Origin: Flavivirga amylovorans
Lineage (GTDB): Bacteria > Bacteroidota > Bacteroidia > Flavobacteriales > Flavobacteriaceae
Length of the DNA: 64,000 nt
Assembly: GCF_030540875.1 (NCBI RefSeq)
Contig: NZ_JAUOEM010000003.1
Location: 1 to 64,000, forward strand
Reading direction: 5' to 3'
The translations under genes were made by a program, and so were the position numbers. Shown in pieces: positions 27,130 through 37,203 of the stretch (positions are counted from its first letter, which is position 1; the number at the start of each line of letters is the position of its first letter). The notes beneath the pieces were generated by a model. The model saw only the letters and a program-made list of their open reading frames with translations. It ran no database searches and had not been told where the DNA came from.

Positions 27130-27235
27130 TGTTGGAATTTATTCTTTAGTTTTTAGAGTTATAATGAGGTAGGTGAGTTAGGATTTCATGAATAGGCTTA
27201 CATATTTTAAGACATATAATTTTTATCTGTTAATA

Positions 27236-27268
27236 TTGTAAAAAACAAAATATCAAACCTTATTTTTG
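27236..27268 (+). promoter_or_regulatory. Bacteroidota-type promoter of the nitroreductase gene
   Basis: TTG at 27236-27238 and TATTTTTG at 27261-27268 fit the TTG / TAnnTTTG consensus with a normal spacer. The start codon follows 18 bases later. Confidence 0.55.
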
Positions 27269-27286
27269 CACACATATTAATAAGAA

Positions 27287-27916
27287 ATGGATACTATAAA
27301 GCAGTTACAATGGCGTTATGCTACTAAAAAATTTAATAAAAATAAGAAGCTTTCAGGCGAGAATCTTAATATTTTAAAAGAAGCTTTTAATCTAACGGCG
27401 ACTTCTTTTGGACTGCAAACTATAAAATTAGTAGTTGTTGAAGACGAAGCTAAACGAGTGCCATTGGTTAAACATTCATTTAATCAGAAACAAGTTATAG
27501 AAGCATCTCATTTACTTGTGATTTGTATTCAAAATGATATTACTGAAGAAGATATTAATATGTATTACGGTAATATTAAATCGATAAGAGATACATCAGA
27601 TGCTATTTTAGATCCTTATAGACTAGATCTTATTAATACCATGAAGAACATGTCTATTAAAGAACGTCAACAGTGGTCAAAAAATCAAGCCTATATTGCA
27701 TTGGGTAATTTAATGACTGTATGTGCTGTAGAAGGGATTGATTCATGTCCTATGGAAGGTTTTTTACCTAAGGAATTTGACGATGTGTTAGGATTAGATG
27801 AAATGAATTTAAAATCTGTTTTATTATTGCCTGTTGGTTATAGAGCAGATGATGATATGTTTTCTGAATTTGAAAAAGTTAGAAAGTCAATTGATGACGC
27901 AATTATTGAATTATAA
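27287..27916 (+). CDS. NAD(P)H-dependent nitroreductase-family oxidoreductase
   Basis: The 209-residue protein begins 'LQWRYATKKFNKNKKL', the FMN-binding start of nitroreductases, and continues with 'ATSFGLQTIKLVVVED' and 'ALGNLMTVCAVEGIDSCPMEGF' near 145-170, then 'LPVGYRADDD'. These features match the NfsB/NfnB-type flavin reductases that reduce nitro compounds or quinones with NAD(P)H. It is cytoplasmic. The aminotransferase gene starts 24 bases downstream, so they may be co-transcribed, although a functional link is not obvious. Confidence 0.85.
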   Translation: MDTIKQLQWRYATKKFNKNKKLSGENLNILKEAFNLTATSFGLQTIKLVVVEDEAKRVPLVKHSFNQKQVIEASHLLVICIQNDITEEDINMYYGNIKSIRDTSDAILDPYRLDLINTMKNMSIKERQQWSKNQAYIALGNLMTVCAVEGIDSCPMEGFLPKEFDDVLGLDEMNLKSVLLLPVGYRADDDMFSEFEKVRKSIDDAIIEL

Positions 27917-27939
27917 ATTAAAATACAACTATATTATTT

Positions 27940-29133
27940 ATGCCAGGATTTGAATTATTTGGAGAATTAGAACGTAACGAGGTTAATGACGTTTTAGACA
28001 GCGGTGTTTTAATGCGCTATGGATTCGATGGTATGCGGAACGGCCATTGGAAATCAAAAGAATTAGAAGCTGCATTACAAGAATCGTTTAAAACAAATCA
28101 TGTACAGCTTGTTTCGAGTGGTACCGCTGCCGTTTCTGTAGCGTTGGCGTCAGCTGGAGTAGGAGCAGGAGATGAGGTTATTATGCCTGTATTTACTTTT
28201 GTAGCAAGTTTTGAAGCTATAATGATGCTAGGAGCCGTTCCTGTTTTAGTAGATATTGATGAGACACTTGCTGTAGATCCTAAAGCCGTTGAAGCAGCTA
28301 TTACTCCAAAAACAAAAGCCGTAATGGTGGTGCAAATGTGTGGTAGTATGGGAAATATGAATGCCATACAAGCAGTTTGCGATAAACATAGTTTATTATT
28401 AGTTGAAGATGCCTGTCAAGCCATAGGAGGGAGCTATAATGGTAAACCATTAGGGAGTATAGGTGATCTTGGTTGCTTTTCTTTTGATTTTGTAAAAACA
28501 ATTACCTGTGGTGAAGGTGGAGCTGTTATTACAAATAATAAGGAATATTACATAAATGCAGATCATTACAGTGACCACGGACACGATCATATTGGGATTG
28601 ATAGAGGAGCTGAAACACATCCTTTTTTAGGATATAATTTTAGAATTTCAGAATTGCACGCTGCAGTTGGGTTAGCGCAAATAAAGCGATTACCTGAGTT
28701 CTTAGAGATTCAAAAGAAAAACTATACCATCATTCGAGATGCTCTATCTCAAATTCCAGAAGTTACCTTTAGAACTGTTCCGGAAGGAGGAGAAGAAAGT
28801 TATTCGTTTTTAAATTTCTTTTTGCCAGATTTCGAAACAGCAACAAAAGTGTCACAAAGTTTTAAAGAAAATGGTATTGATGCTTGTTGGAATTATTATA
28901 ACAACAATTGGCACTATATTAGAAAGTGGGATCACCTAAAAGATTTAAAATCATTGTATCCAATTTCAAATGAAGTTAAAGAAAGTATATCTAAGCTTAA
29001 AGATAAAGATTTTTCAAAATCAGATCATTATATAGGAAGAAACATATCTTGCTTAATAAAACTATCCTGGACAGAAGAAGAAATAAGAGATAGAGCCAAT
29101 AAAATGAAAGCATCAATACTTGAATCATTGTAA
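27940..29133 (+). CDS. DegT/DnrJ/EryC1/StrS-family PLP aminotransferase
   Basis: The 397-residue protein has the family's fold-type I pattern: 'VSSGTAAVSVALASAGVGAG' near 58-77, 'TFVASFEAIMMLGAVPVLVDID' near 86-107, 'VEDACQAIGGSYNGKPLG' with Asp157, and 'SFDFVKTITCGEGGAV' with Lys186 as the PLP-binding lysine. Such enzymes aminate keto-sugars in polysaccharide or secondary-metabolite pathways. No sugar-nucleotide genes are adjacent, so the substrate cannot be named. An insertion at about 290-340 ('CWNYYNNNWHYIRKWD') may shape substrate choice. Confidence 0.85.
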   Translation: MPGFELFGELERNEVNDVLDSGVLMRYGFDGMRNGHWKSKELEAALQESFKTNHVQLVSSGTAAVSVALASAGVGAGDEVIMPVFTFVASFEAIMMLGAVPVLVDIDETLAVDPKAVEAAITPKTKAVMVVQMCGSMGNMNAIQAVCDKHSLLLVEDACQAIGGSYNGKPLGSIGDLGCFSFDFVKTITCGEGGAVITNNKEYYINADHYSDHGHDHIGIDRGAETHPFLGYNFRISELHAAVGLAQIKRLPEFLEIQKKNYTIIRDALSQIPEVTFRTVPEGGEESYSFLNFFLPDFETATKVSQSFKENGIDACWNYYNNNWHYIRKWDHLKDLKSLYPISNEVKESISKLKDKDFSKSDHYIGRNISCLIKLSWTEEEIRDRANKMKASILESL

Positions 29134-29246
29134 AAAAATATAAGAGCTTTGGCTATCGTTTAAGGGACAAAACTTAAAAGCAACAATTTACAACCTTGTA
29201 TAGTTTTTGTTGTGGTTAATTATTTAAGTTTACATAAAGTAATTCA

Positions 29247-29254
29247 TAGTTTTG
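29247..29254 (+). promoter_or_regulatory. Possible -7 element (TAGTTTTG) of the GH16 gene
   Basis: The 8-base match to TAnnTTTG lies 20 bases before the start codon. No good -33 TTG was found at ideal spacing, so support is moderate. Confidence 0.35.
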
Positions 29255-29273
29255 AAACTAATAAGTTCAAACT

Positions 29274-30845
29274 ATGGATAAACGTCACTTAGAATTATTT
29301 TTAATACTATTTTTTATATCAGGCTTAACATTTGGACAACAAATGCCAATTGATTTTTCTGACGATCCTGCAGATAGTTTTATTGCTTTTGGTAATTCCG
29401 TTTTTTCAAAACGAAATAATCCGGAAGATTCAAATGATAGCGTCGGACAATTTTTTAATGATGGATCTGATTTTTGGCAAGGTTTTTTTATTGATTTGGC
29501 TTCACCTATTGATCTAGATTTACAAAAAACAATACAGCTAGACTTTTATCAGTTTGATCCAGATGCTCATACCATATTATTAAAACTTGAAAATGGAGGC
29601 GCTAACCCAGATGTTCAAGTTAATGTAAATACCAATGGTTTTGGTTGGAAAAATGATATTACTTTTGATTTTGCTAATGCGGTTTTAGGTTCAGACGGTA
29701 CAACAGCAATTAATGCTTCTGGAACATACAGTAGATTAGTAATTTTTATTGACGGAGGAACTAATAAGTCGGGTACTTACTTAATTGATGATATAGAAGA
29801 TGTTGCTGTGCCACAAAATCCTAATGCAATTGATGTAGAGTATACAGATCTGGTTTGGGCAGATGAATTTGATATAAATGGTGCTGTAAACTCAACTAAG
29901 TGGCATCACCAAACCGTTGGTCCAAATGGAGGGAGATGGTATAACAATGAAGAACAGCACTATACAAATAGCCTTACTAACTCTAAAGTTGAAGACGACT
30001 GTTTATACATTACTGCTAAAAGTGAGACCATTACTCAAAATGGCGTTGAATTAGATTATACATCTGCTAGGTTAAATTCTAAGTTTGCATTTACTTACGG
30101 TCGAATAGATGTTCGAGCAAAATTGCCAGAAGGAGATGGTACATGGCCAGCTATTTGGACTTTAGGTAAAAATATAAATGAACCTGGAGGTTTTTGGCAA
30201 CCAACTTACGGTACAGTAGGATGGCCTGCTTGTGGGGAGATTGATATTATGGAACATGGATTAGGTGCAATAAACCATGTATCTAGTGCATTACATACGC
30301 CTTGTACAGGTTGTAATGGCAATACAATGAACTACAAGTCGAAAGTACTTACAGATGTGGCAAATAATTTCCATGTGTATTCAGTTAACTGGTCACCAGA
30401 TCAAATCACATTTTTAATTGATAATGTCGGTTATTACACTTACAATCCATCTGTTAAAGATGCTTCAACATGGCCATTTACTCAAGATCAATATATTTTA
30501 CTTAATGTTGCTATGGGGGGAACTGCAGGAACTATAGATCCTAGTTTTAATCTGAGTAGTATGGTGATTGATTATGTTAGGGTATATCAAAATAATATAT
30601 TAAATATAGGGGAAAATTCTAAGCAAGAATTTAAAATATATCCAAATCCTATATCTGATATAATAAATATTAAGGAGATTAGAGATATAGATAAAATTGA
30701 AATTTATAATCTAATCGGAAATTTAGTGATTGGTAAAGAAAAGCCAAATCATACTATAAATATTTCTAATATAAATTCTGGAATTTATTTGCTGAAAATT
30801 TATTCGGATAACGATGTTACAATCAAGAAAATTATAAAACGTTAA
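29274..30845 (+). CDS. Secreted GH16 beta-glucanase (laminarinase-type) with T9SS type-A domain
   Basis: The 523-residue protein has a signal peptide (about 6-22), an N-terminal beta-sandwich-like domain (about 25-180, possible carbohydrate binding), a GH16 catalytic domain (about 190-440) and a type-A sorting domain (about 455-523, 'KIYPNPISDI ... EIYNLIG ... INSGIYLLKI ... KKIIKR'). The GH16 signature 'GEIDIMEHG' provides the nucleophile Glu322, Asp324 and acid/base Glu327; the 'WPAIWTLG' strand is also typical. It should cut beta-1,3/1,4-glucans such as laminarin outside the cell; exact specificity is not determined. Its stop overlaps the end of the convergent ribB gene by four bases. Confidence 0.9.
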   Translation: MDKRHLELFLILFFISGLTFGQQMPIDFSDDPADSFIAFGNSVFSKRNNPEDSNDSVGQFFNDGSDFWQGFFIDLASPIDLDLQKTIQLDFYQFDPDAHTILLKLENGGANPDVQVNVNTNGFGWKNDITFDFANAVLGSDGTTAINASGTYSRLVIFIDGGTNKSGTYLIDDIEDVAVPQNPNAIDVEYTDLVWADEFDINGAVNSTKWHHQTVGPNGGRWYNNEEQHYTNSLTNSKVEDDCLYITAKSETITQNGVELDYTSARLNSKFAFTYGRIDVRAKLPEGDGTWPAIWTLGKNINEPGGFWQPTYGTVGWPACGEIDIMEHGLGAINHVSSALHTPCTGCNGNTMNYKSKVLTDVANNFHVYSVNWSPDQITFLIDNVGYYTYNPSVKDASTWPFTQDQYILLNVAMGGTAGTIDPSFNLSSMVIDYVRVYQNNILNIGENSKQEFKIYPNPISDIINIKEIRDIDKIEIYNLIGNLVIGKEKPNHTINISNINSGIYLLKIYSDNDVTIKKIIKR

Positions 30846-32005
30846 TATTTAACATAATCTACGATCTCTAAGCCATAACCAATTAAGCCAACGCGCTTGG
30901 TTTGTGTTGAATTGGAAATGAGTCTTAGCTTATGGATATTCAAATCATGAAGAATTTGTGCACCAATACCAAAATCTCTCGAATCCATATTTATTCTAGG
31001 TGCTTTGTATATGTCACCAGATTTTTGATTTTCTTTTAAAACGGATAGGCGTTTTAAAATATTCATAGATTGAGACTCTTGGTTAATGAAAATAATAGCT
31101 CCTTTGCCTTCATCATTAATCACTTTAAACATGTCAACTAATTGTTTATCGACATTATTTGTTAGAGTACCTAAAATATCGTTATTAACTAAAGTTGAAT
31201 TTATTCTGGTAAGGACTTCTTCATTATCTTTCCATTGCCCTTTTGTTAATGCTATATGTACTTGATTATTAGTAGTTTGTTTGTAAGCTCTTAATCTAAA
31301 GCTTCCAAATCGAGTTTCGATTTGAAAATCTTCTTTTTTATCAATTAGAGAATCGTGCTGCATTCTATAAGCCACTAAATCTTCTATTGAAACAATTTTA
31401 AGATCTAGTTTTTTAGCAACTTCTATAAGTTCTGGTAACCGTGCCATGGTACCATCTTCATTCATGATCTCTACTATAACACCAGCAGGTTGTAAACCAG
31501 CTAATCTGGCAAAGTCAATGGCAGCTTCTGTATGTCCGGTTCTTCTTAGTACACCACCTTCTTTAGCTACTAAAGGAAAAATATGCCCAGGTCTAGCTAA
31601 TTCAAAGGGTTTAGTGCCTGAGTCTATTAATGCTTTCACGGTTTTTGATCTATCTCCAGCTGAAATACCCGTAGTAACACCGCCTCCTCTTAAATCTACA
31701 GAAACTGTAAAGGCTGTTTCCATAGGATCGGTATTGTTACGGACCATCATATTAAGCTCAAGTTCTTTACATCTGTTCTCTGTTAATGGTGTACAGATAA
31801 GACCTCTGCCATGAGTTGCCATAAAGTTTATCATTTGCGGTGTTACCTTATCGGCAGCGGCAACAAAATCACCTTCATTTTCACGGTTTTCATCATCAAC
31901 AACTATAATTACTTTTCCATTTCTAATATCATCAATGGCTTCGTGTATCGTATTTAATTTGAATTTAGAGGGGGTCGTTTTTTGTGTCATTGTATCTGCT
32001 ATCAT
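30842..32005 (-). CDS. ribB: 3,4-dihydroxy-2-butanone-4-phosphate synthase with degenerate GTP cyclohydrolase II domain
   Basis: The 387-residue protein makes 3,4-dihydroxy-2-butanone-4-phosphate from ribulose-5-phosphate for riboflavin synthesis. The N-terminal RibB domain (about 15-215) is complete: 'VDDENRENEGDFVAAAD', 'HGRGLICTPL', 'RRTGHTEAAIDFA'. The C-terminal region (about 220-387) has the GCHII fold, but the zinc-binding block normally 'HSECLTGD...RCDCG' is replaced by a cysteine-free 'INSTLVNNDILG...', and 'RQEGRNIG' by 'NQESQSMN'. GCHII activity is therefore unlikely and a separate RibA is expected elsewhere. A downstream in-frame ATG (31990) is an alternative start. Confidence 0.85.
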   Translation of the reverse strand: MIADTMTQKTTPSKFKLNTIHEAIDDIRNGKVIIVVDDENRENEGDFVAAADKVTPQMINFMATHGRGLICTPLTENRCKELELNMMVRNNTDPMETAFTVSVDLRGGGVTTGISAGDRSKTVKALIDSGTKPFELARPGHIFPLVAKEGGVLRRTGHTEAAIDFARLAGLQPAGVIVEIMNEDGTMARLPELIEVAKKLDLKIVSIEDLVAYRMQHDSLIDKKEDFQIETRFGSFRLRAYKQTTNNQVHIALTKGQWKDNEEVLTRINSTLVNNDILGTLTNNVDKQLVDMFKVINDEGKGAIIFINQESQSMNILKRLSVLKENQKSGDIYKAPRINMDSRDFGIGAQILHDLNIHKLRLISNSTQTKRVGLIGYGLEIVDYVKY

Positions 32006-32020
32006 AGTGCAAAGATATTG

Positions 32021-33997
32021 CTATTTTAAAGAATTTAAACAATTTAGCTTTAAGTCTTCCTTAATTTTTACATTTAAAAAAGCATATGAAATCATATATA
32101 AAGGAAGTCCTATTAATAAAAAGAAAAAGTTAGGTCTTTTATCTTTCTTTTTAATATGATTATAAAACTTGAAGGTTTTAATTAAAAGCCTTATATAAAA
32201 CAGCACAAATAAAACAAATGCACCAATACTGACTTTAATTAATACTGCGGCTAATGATGGTAATTTATTATTGTTACATACAAAAAATAAAATGAGTAAT
32301 ATCGCACCTATAGCATATGAAATAATAGCAAATTTAGCTTGACTCTTGTATTTTTTAACGATGTGTTCTGAGACATCATAATCACCATTGATGTTAACTC
32401 CTTTTTCTCTAATTTGTTTTATTGAAAGTCCTCTACCGGCTAACAGTTTTATGGCTTCGTAACGAATGTTTTCGTCATGTCCAAGCGACTCGTAGTTATT
32501 AATGACATTACAGAGTTCTTCATCTTTATAAGGAGAAAGAAACTTATAATCAATAGCATCTTTTTCTTTAATATTTAAGACCCTCTTTAATGGTTCAATA
32601 ATATTTCCTAACTCGAATATACCTCTATCTTCTGTGGCTCGTTTAGTTAAGAAAATACCTAGTGGAAGCATCATTAAAGTTGAAAACCAACTAGCTAAAA
32701 TAGGGTTAAGGTTTCCGCTTTTAGCACTATTAGTGGCAAAAATACCTATAAAATGGTACGTTAAAAATAACAGTATGGCGATAACCATAGGCAAACCAAT
32801 ACCTCCTTTGCGTATTAAAGCTCCTAAAGGTGCTCCAACAAAAAACAAAATGATACAAGCAAAACCTAAAGCAAATTTTTCGTGCAAAGAGATAAGATGT
32901 CTGTTAATTAAAATTTTAGAGTTTTTTCTGGTCTTTTCTTTGGAAATAGTGATTTGTTTTGCACTGGTTATTGATTTCTCGACTTTGTCGACTAACTCAG
33001 ACTTTTTTGCAGGGCTAAAAAGATCAAAAAGGTTTCCTGTATTAATAGAATCATTAATAGCTTTCTTTGTTTTTTTTGTCCTAATAGTTTTGGTTATACC
33101 AGATCGTTGAAATAAATTTTTTGAAAACGATTGATAATCAGTCTGTCTTTTTTCGGTAAGAGAATCAATAGTTTTATTTAAACTGCTAATATTTAGCATA
33201 CTATATTTATCTGTTTGTGATTTTTTGTCAAAATCTACTTTATTGAAATCTGATAAGTCAATATTAATAATATACTTTTCGAAAGTACTTTTAACAAATG
33301 GCTTTTTGTTCTTTGCTTTTGTGGTTCTTGGTAAAATATCCTCATAATAATTACCATCAAAGAGTATAAGCTTTAAAGTATTGGAGTTTTTTTCACTCAC
33401 TAATTCTCCAGTTTTTGACTTTATAGTTTTTAAGTTTAATCTATTACGATTGCCTCCTTTAATATGAATGGTTACATCGTTAAGTATGCGATCATTATCG
33501 CCACTTTTTTTTGCTACTTTAATATTAAAGTTTTCTCCAATGGGGTTAAACTGACCTTCGGCAATAGCCATTGCAGGCTTGGTGTTTTTAATGTTTATTC
33601 GTAGATTAAGTATATTATATTCGGCCCATGGAATGACATTATTAGAGAATAAAAAAGTAACAAACCCTAATATGACAATAAAGATGCTAAGTCCAGACAT
33701 GGCGCGTTGTAAAGATATTCCTGTCGATTTCATGGCAGCAAACTCATAGTTTTCTGCAAAAGACCCAAATACCATAATGGATGCAAGTAGTATAGTAAGT
33801 GGTAATACCAAAGGGATTAACTTAGGCATGAAGTAAATCAGGAATTTTGCTATAACTCCAATATCTAAATCTTTACCAGCAAGTTCCTTAATATATAACC
33901 AAATGGTCTGTAAAATAAATATCAGCATGAGTATAATAAACACACTGATAAAAGTTCTAAGATATGTTGTTAGTATGTATCGGTCTAATATTTTCAC
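32021..33997 (-). CDS. LptF/LptG-family permease
   Basis: The 658-residue protein begins with 'LDRYILTTYLRTFISVFIILMLIF', typical of YjgP/YjgQ permeases that move lipopolysaccharide from the inner membrane through the LptBFGC complex. Membrane helices lie near 12-32, 60-85 and 100-120, then a periplasmic beta-jellyroll with a Lys-rich insertion (about 180-350), then three more helices (about 370-450). It is much longer than E. coli LptF/G (about 360 residues); the extra C-terminal 190 residues include two further hydrophobic segments near 560-600. It precedes ribB by 15 bases on the same strand. Confidence 0.8.
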   Translation of the reverse strand: MKILDRYILTTYLRTFISVFIILMLIFILQTIWLYIKELAGKDLDIGVIAKFLIYFMPKLIPLVLPLTILLASIMVFGSFAENYEFAAMKSTGISLQRAMSGLSIFIVILGFVTFLFSNNVIPWAEYNILNLRINIKNTKPAMAIAEGQFNPIGENFNIKVAKKSGDNDRILNDVTIHIKGGNRNRLNLKTIKSKTGELVSEKNSNTLKLILFDGNYYEDILPRTTKAKNKKPFVKSTFEKYIINIDLSDFNKVDFDKKSQTDKYSMLNISSLNKTIDSLTEKRQTDYQSFSKNLFQRSGITKTIRTKKTKKAINDSINTGNLFDLFSPAKKSELVDKVEKSITSAKQITISKEKTRKNSKILINRHLISLHEKFALGFACIILFFVGAPLGALIRKGGIGLPMVIAILLFLTYHFIGIFATNSAKSGNLNPILASWFSTLMMLPLGIFLTKRATEDRGIFELGNIIEPLKRVLNIKEKDAIDYKFLSPYKDEELCNVINNYESLGHDENIRYEAIKLLAGRGLSIKQIREKGVNINGDYDVSEHIVKKYKSQAKFAIISYAIGAILLILFFVCNNNKLPSLAAVLIKVSIGAFVLFVLFYIRLLIKTFKFYNHIKKKDKRPNFFFLLIGLPLYMISYAFLNVKIKEDLKLNCLNSLK

Positions 33998-34100
33998 ATG
34001 TTCAAATTTTACTAATCATTTGTTTAACAAGCTAATTATAAAATTAAGAACGTATATAAGTACTTCGTTCTCATATTAAATCTTTAAAACAAGTCTTTAT

Positions 34101-34745
34101 CTAATCTAATTTATTAATGTAATAATCTTCATATTTACTAGCATCAAAGGTAAATAAGGTTTTTGATAAAGGCTCGTTTGTTTTAAAAGAATTAACAGTG
34201 AATGTTGTTTTTGTACTATTTTTTCCAAGTTGGATTAAGTTGTATATGTGCTTAGTTTGTGCATCAATTCCTAACAGAATGTATTTTATTTCAGATTTTG
34301 AATCTATTGGTATTAATTTGATATACTGTATTTTTCTACCTTTTATATTTTGCTCAATGTCGGTAGAGTAAATATAACCGTCTTCATAAAAAGATAACAT
34401 TTTACTAGGTGTGATAGCATCTTCTTCGTTATCATTTTCAGATGAAATGGTTACTTCCTCATCTTCAGGACTTATAGTGTAAAGTGTTTTTCCATCAAAA
34501 AGACGTACAATTCCAAGAATGTTCAATTTGTACTGATCTCCTTTCATGATAACATCTCCTCTCGTTTCTTGTTTTATATTTTCAGAAGTATTTTCAAGTG
34601 TATATTTAAAGTCTATAGCTATATTTTCATAGCTTTTTACTTTCTGGGACACCTCATTTAATAATGCTTTTGCCTTGTTTTGGGCTAAACTTGTGGTTAT
34701 TGTAAAAGCTATAAGTAAGTATGCAGTAATATGTTTCATTGTCAA
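34101..34745 (-). CDS. LolA-family periplasmic lipoprotein carrier-like protein
   Basis: The 214-residue protein has a signal peptide (about 5-21, 'TSLAQN') and a LolA-like beta-barrel: 'KVKSYENIAIDFKYTLENTSENIKQETRGDVIMKGDQ', 'LYTISPEDEEV', 'MLSFYEDGYIY', 'FTFDASKYEDYYINKLD'. LolA carries outer-membrane lipoproteins across the periplasm. It follows ftsK by 7 bases on the same strand, a common arrangement in this phylum, and lies upstream of lptF, so envelope-biogenesis genes cluster here. Family membership is by pattern. Confidence 0.8.
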   Translation of the reverse strand: MTMKHITAYLLIAFTITTSLAQNKAKALLNEVSQKVKSYENIAIDFKYTLENTSENIKQETRGDVIMKGDQYKLNILGIVRLFDGKTLYTISPEDEEVTISSENDNEEDAITPSKMLSFYEDGYIYSTDIEQNIKGRKIQYIKLIPIDSKSEIKYILLGIDAQTKHIYNLIQLGKNSTKTTFTVNSFKTNEPLSKTLFTFDASKYEDYYINKLD

Positions 34746-34752
34746 ATTTAAA

Positions 34753-37140
34753 TTAAATCTCGTTTTCTAAATGTTGATCTAAAGCTGTTAAGTCGGTAAT
34801 TAAAACTTGTCTAGCTTTACTACCTTCAAAAGGACCTACGATCCCAGCTGCTTCTAATTGATCTATTAATCTTCCAGCTCTATTGTAGCCTAGTTTTAGT
34901 TTTCGTTGTAATAAAGATGCTGAACCTTGTTGTGCTGTTACAATAACAACAGCAGCATCTTTAAATAGTTTATCTCTGTCTGATATGTCTATATCAAGAC
35001 CTGTGCCACTTTCTTCACCAACGTATTCAGGCAATAGGTAAGCGTCTGGATATGCTTTTTGTGAGCCTATGTAATCTGTTATTTTTTCAACTTCAGGCGT
35101 GTCTACAAAAGCACATTGTACACGAATTACATCGTTTCCTTGTGTAAATAACATATCACCACGACCAATTAATTGATCCGCTCCAGATCCATCTAAAATA
35201 GTTCTTGAGTCAATTTTAGAGGTTACTCTAAATGCGATACGAGCAGGGAAGTTTGCTTTAATGATACCTGTAATAACGTTAACGGAAGGGCGTTGTGTTG
35301 CAATAATTAAGTGTATGCCTATAGCTCTGGCTAATTGTGCTAAACGGGCTATAGGTGTTTCAACTTCTTTACCTGCAGTCATAATTAAATCTGCAAACTC
35401 ATCTACCACCAAGACAATGTATGGTAAAAATTGATGACCGTCATTCGGATTTAATTTACGGTTTTTAAACTTTACATTATATTCTGCAATGTTTCTACAC
35501 ATAGCATTTTTTAACAGTTCGTAACGATTGTCCATTTCAATACATAAAGAGTTTAATGTATTGATAACTTTGGTGTTGTCAGTTATAATGGCATCTTCAC
35601 TATCTGGTAATTTCGCTAAATAATGACGTTCAATTTTATTAAAAAGCGTTAATTCTACTTTTTTAGGATCGACTAAAATAAATTTAACTTCGGCTGGGTG
35701 TTTTTTGTATAACAACGATGTTAAAACGGCGTTCAAACCTACCGATTTACCTTGTCCAGTGGCACCCGCCATTAATAAGTGAGGCATCTTAGCAAGGTCG
35801 ACTACAAACGTTTCGTTACTAATAGTTTTTCCTAAAGCTATAGGTAGTTGCATGTCTGAAGTTTGAAACTTTTTAGATGCAATTACCGAACGCATGGATA
35901 CGATCGTAGAGTTTTTATTAGGAACTTCTATACCAATGGTGCCCTTACCAGGAATAGGAGCAATAATACGAATACCTAGTGCAGATAATGATAAGGCAAT
36001 ATCGTCCTCTAAATTTTTAATTTTTGAAATACGAATACCAGCTTCAGGAACTATTTCATATAACGTAACTGTTGGGCCAATAGTCGCTTTAATACTAGCA
36101 ATACCAATCTTATAGTTACTTAAGGTTTCAACAATTTTATTCTTGTTTTCTTCTAACTCTTCTTGGTTTATGGTAATGCCTTCGGAGTCATATTTTTTTA
36201 AAAGATCGAGAGGAGGAAATTGATATTTAGCGAGTTCTAATGTTGGGTCGAATTGCCCAAAATCTTCAACTAGTTTATTTGCTAAATTATTTGTTTCTGA
36301 AAGTTCTTCTGCTACTTTTTCAACTTTCATTTCAAGATCAATTTCTTCTTCCTCTTCTTTTGGAGCTACTTTAACTTCTAGAGGCGCTGTCTCTTTAACA
36401 GGGTTCGTTTCCTTTTTTAATGTAGATTCATCATTTTGTAAAGGAATTTCGTATGCAGATTTTATAGCTTCGGCTTCTTCAGATAAGTTATTATCTAAAG
36501 GAATAATTAAATCATCTTTTAAGTCAGAAATCTCATTTTTAATATCCTTTTTTGCTGACTTAAATATACTGGCTAAGCTTTCAAAAGTGACTCTAAACCG
36601 AATGGCTAAATATGTTATTAACCCAAGTAAAAGGAGTAGGGACGTGCCTATTTTTCCAATATAATCTTGCAGGAACGCGTTAACTTCAAAACCTATGGTA
36701 CCTCCAAGAATATCAGTCTTGTTTCCAAAGAACCCAAAGAGAACAGATAACCAAACAGATATTAAAATGCCCCAAAACCAATGTTTTCTTAATTTAGCTT
36801 TATTAAGGTTCATTAAAACATAAATGCCCGATAAAAAAATCAATCCAGAGTATATAAATGAAGCAACGCCAAAACCACGTTGAATAAAAAACTCACCTAC
36901 CCAGGCTCCAAATTGGCTTACCCAATTTTGAGTTTTAGAAGTTCTGGAAGGAAACGTATTGATGATACTTTGATCTGCTTCTCCTGTAAAAAAATAAGAC
37001 ACTAAGGCTATGCATAACCAAACACCACATATAACAAGTAGAGTACCAAATACCAACTTTTGTTGATTTGATAGTTTAAAACTTGGCTTTTTGATTTTTT
37101 GTTTTGGTGGTTTTTTAGTCTTAGTGCTTCTCTTCGCCAT
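34753..37140 (-). CDS. ftsK: FtsK/SpoIIIE-type DNA translocase
   Basis: The 795-residue protein has a basic N-terminus, four membrane helices in the first 185 residues, a Glu-rich linker (about 200-300), the alpha/beta motor and a C-terminal winged-helix gamma domain (about 725-790, 'QQGSASLLQRKLKLGYNRAGRLIDQLEAAGIVGP'). Walker A is GATGQGKS at 459-466 and Walker B lies in 'IVLVVDEFADLI'. FtsK pumps chromosome-dimer DNA at the septum and aids XerCD resolution. The linker is shorter than in E. coli, as is usual for this phylum. Confidence 0.95.
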   Translation of the reverse strand: MAKRSTKTKKPPKQKIKKPSFKLSNQQKLVFGTLLVICGVWLCIALVSYFFTGEADQSIINTFPSRTSKTQNWVSQFGAWVGEFFIQRGFGVASFIYSGLIFLSGIYVLMNLNKAKLRKHWFWGILISVWLSVLFGFFGNKTDILGGTIGFEVNAFLQDYIGKIGTSLLLLLGLITYLAIRFRVTFESLASIFKSAKKDIKNEISDLKDDLIIPLDNNLSEEAEAIKSAYEIPLQNDESTLKKETNPVKETAPLEVKVAPKEEEEEIDLEMKVEKVAEELSETNNLANKLVEDFGQFDPTLELAKYQFPPLDLLKKYDSEGITINQEELEENKNKIVETLSNYKIGIASIKATIGPTVTLYEIVPEAGIRISKIKNLEDDIALSLSALGIRIIAPIPGKGTIGIEVPNKNSTIVSMRSVIASKKFQTSDMQLPIALGKTISNETFVVDLAKMPHLLMAGATGQGKSVGLNAVLTSLLYKKHPAEVKFILVDPKKVELTLFNKIERHYLAKLPDSEDAIITDNTKVINTLNSLCIEMDNRYELLKNAMCRNIAEYNVKFKNRKLNPNDGHQFLPYIVLVVDEFADLIMTAGKEVETPIARLAQLARAIGIHLIIATQRPSVNVITGIIKANFPARIAFRVTSKIDSRTILDGSGADQLIGRGDMLFTQGNDVIRVQCAFVDTPEVEKITDYIGSQKAYPDAYLLPEYVGEESGTGLDIDISDRDKLFKDAAVVIVTAQQGSASLLQRKLKLGYNRAGRLIDQLEAAGIVGPFEGSKARQVLITDLTALDQHLENEI

Positions 37141-37203
37141 TAATGCGTTGTTAGTTTAAACAAAAATACAAATTACTAACGTTTATCCTAAAGTAATAGT
37201 ATT

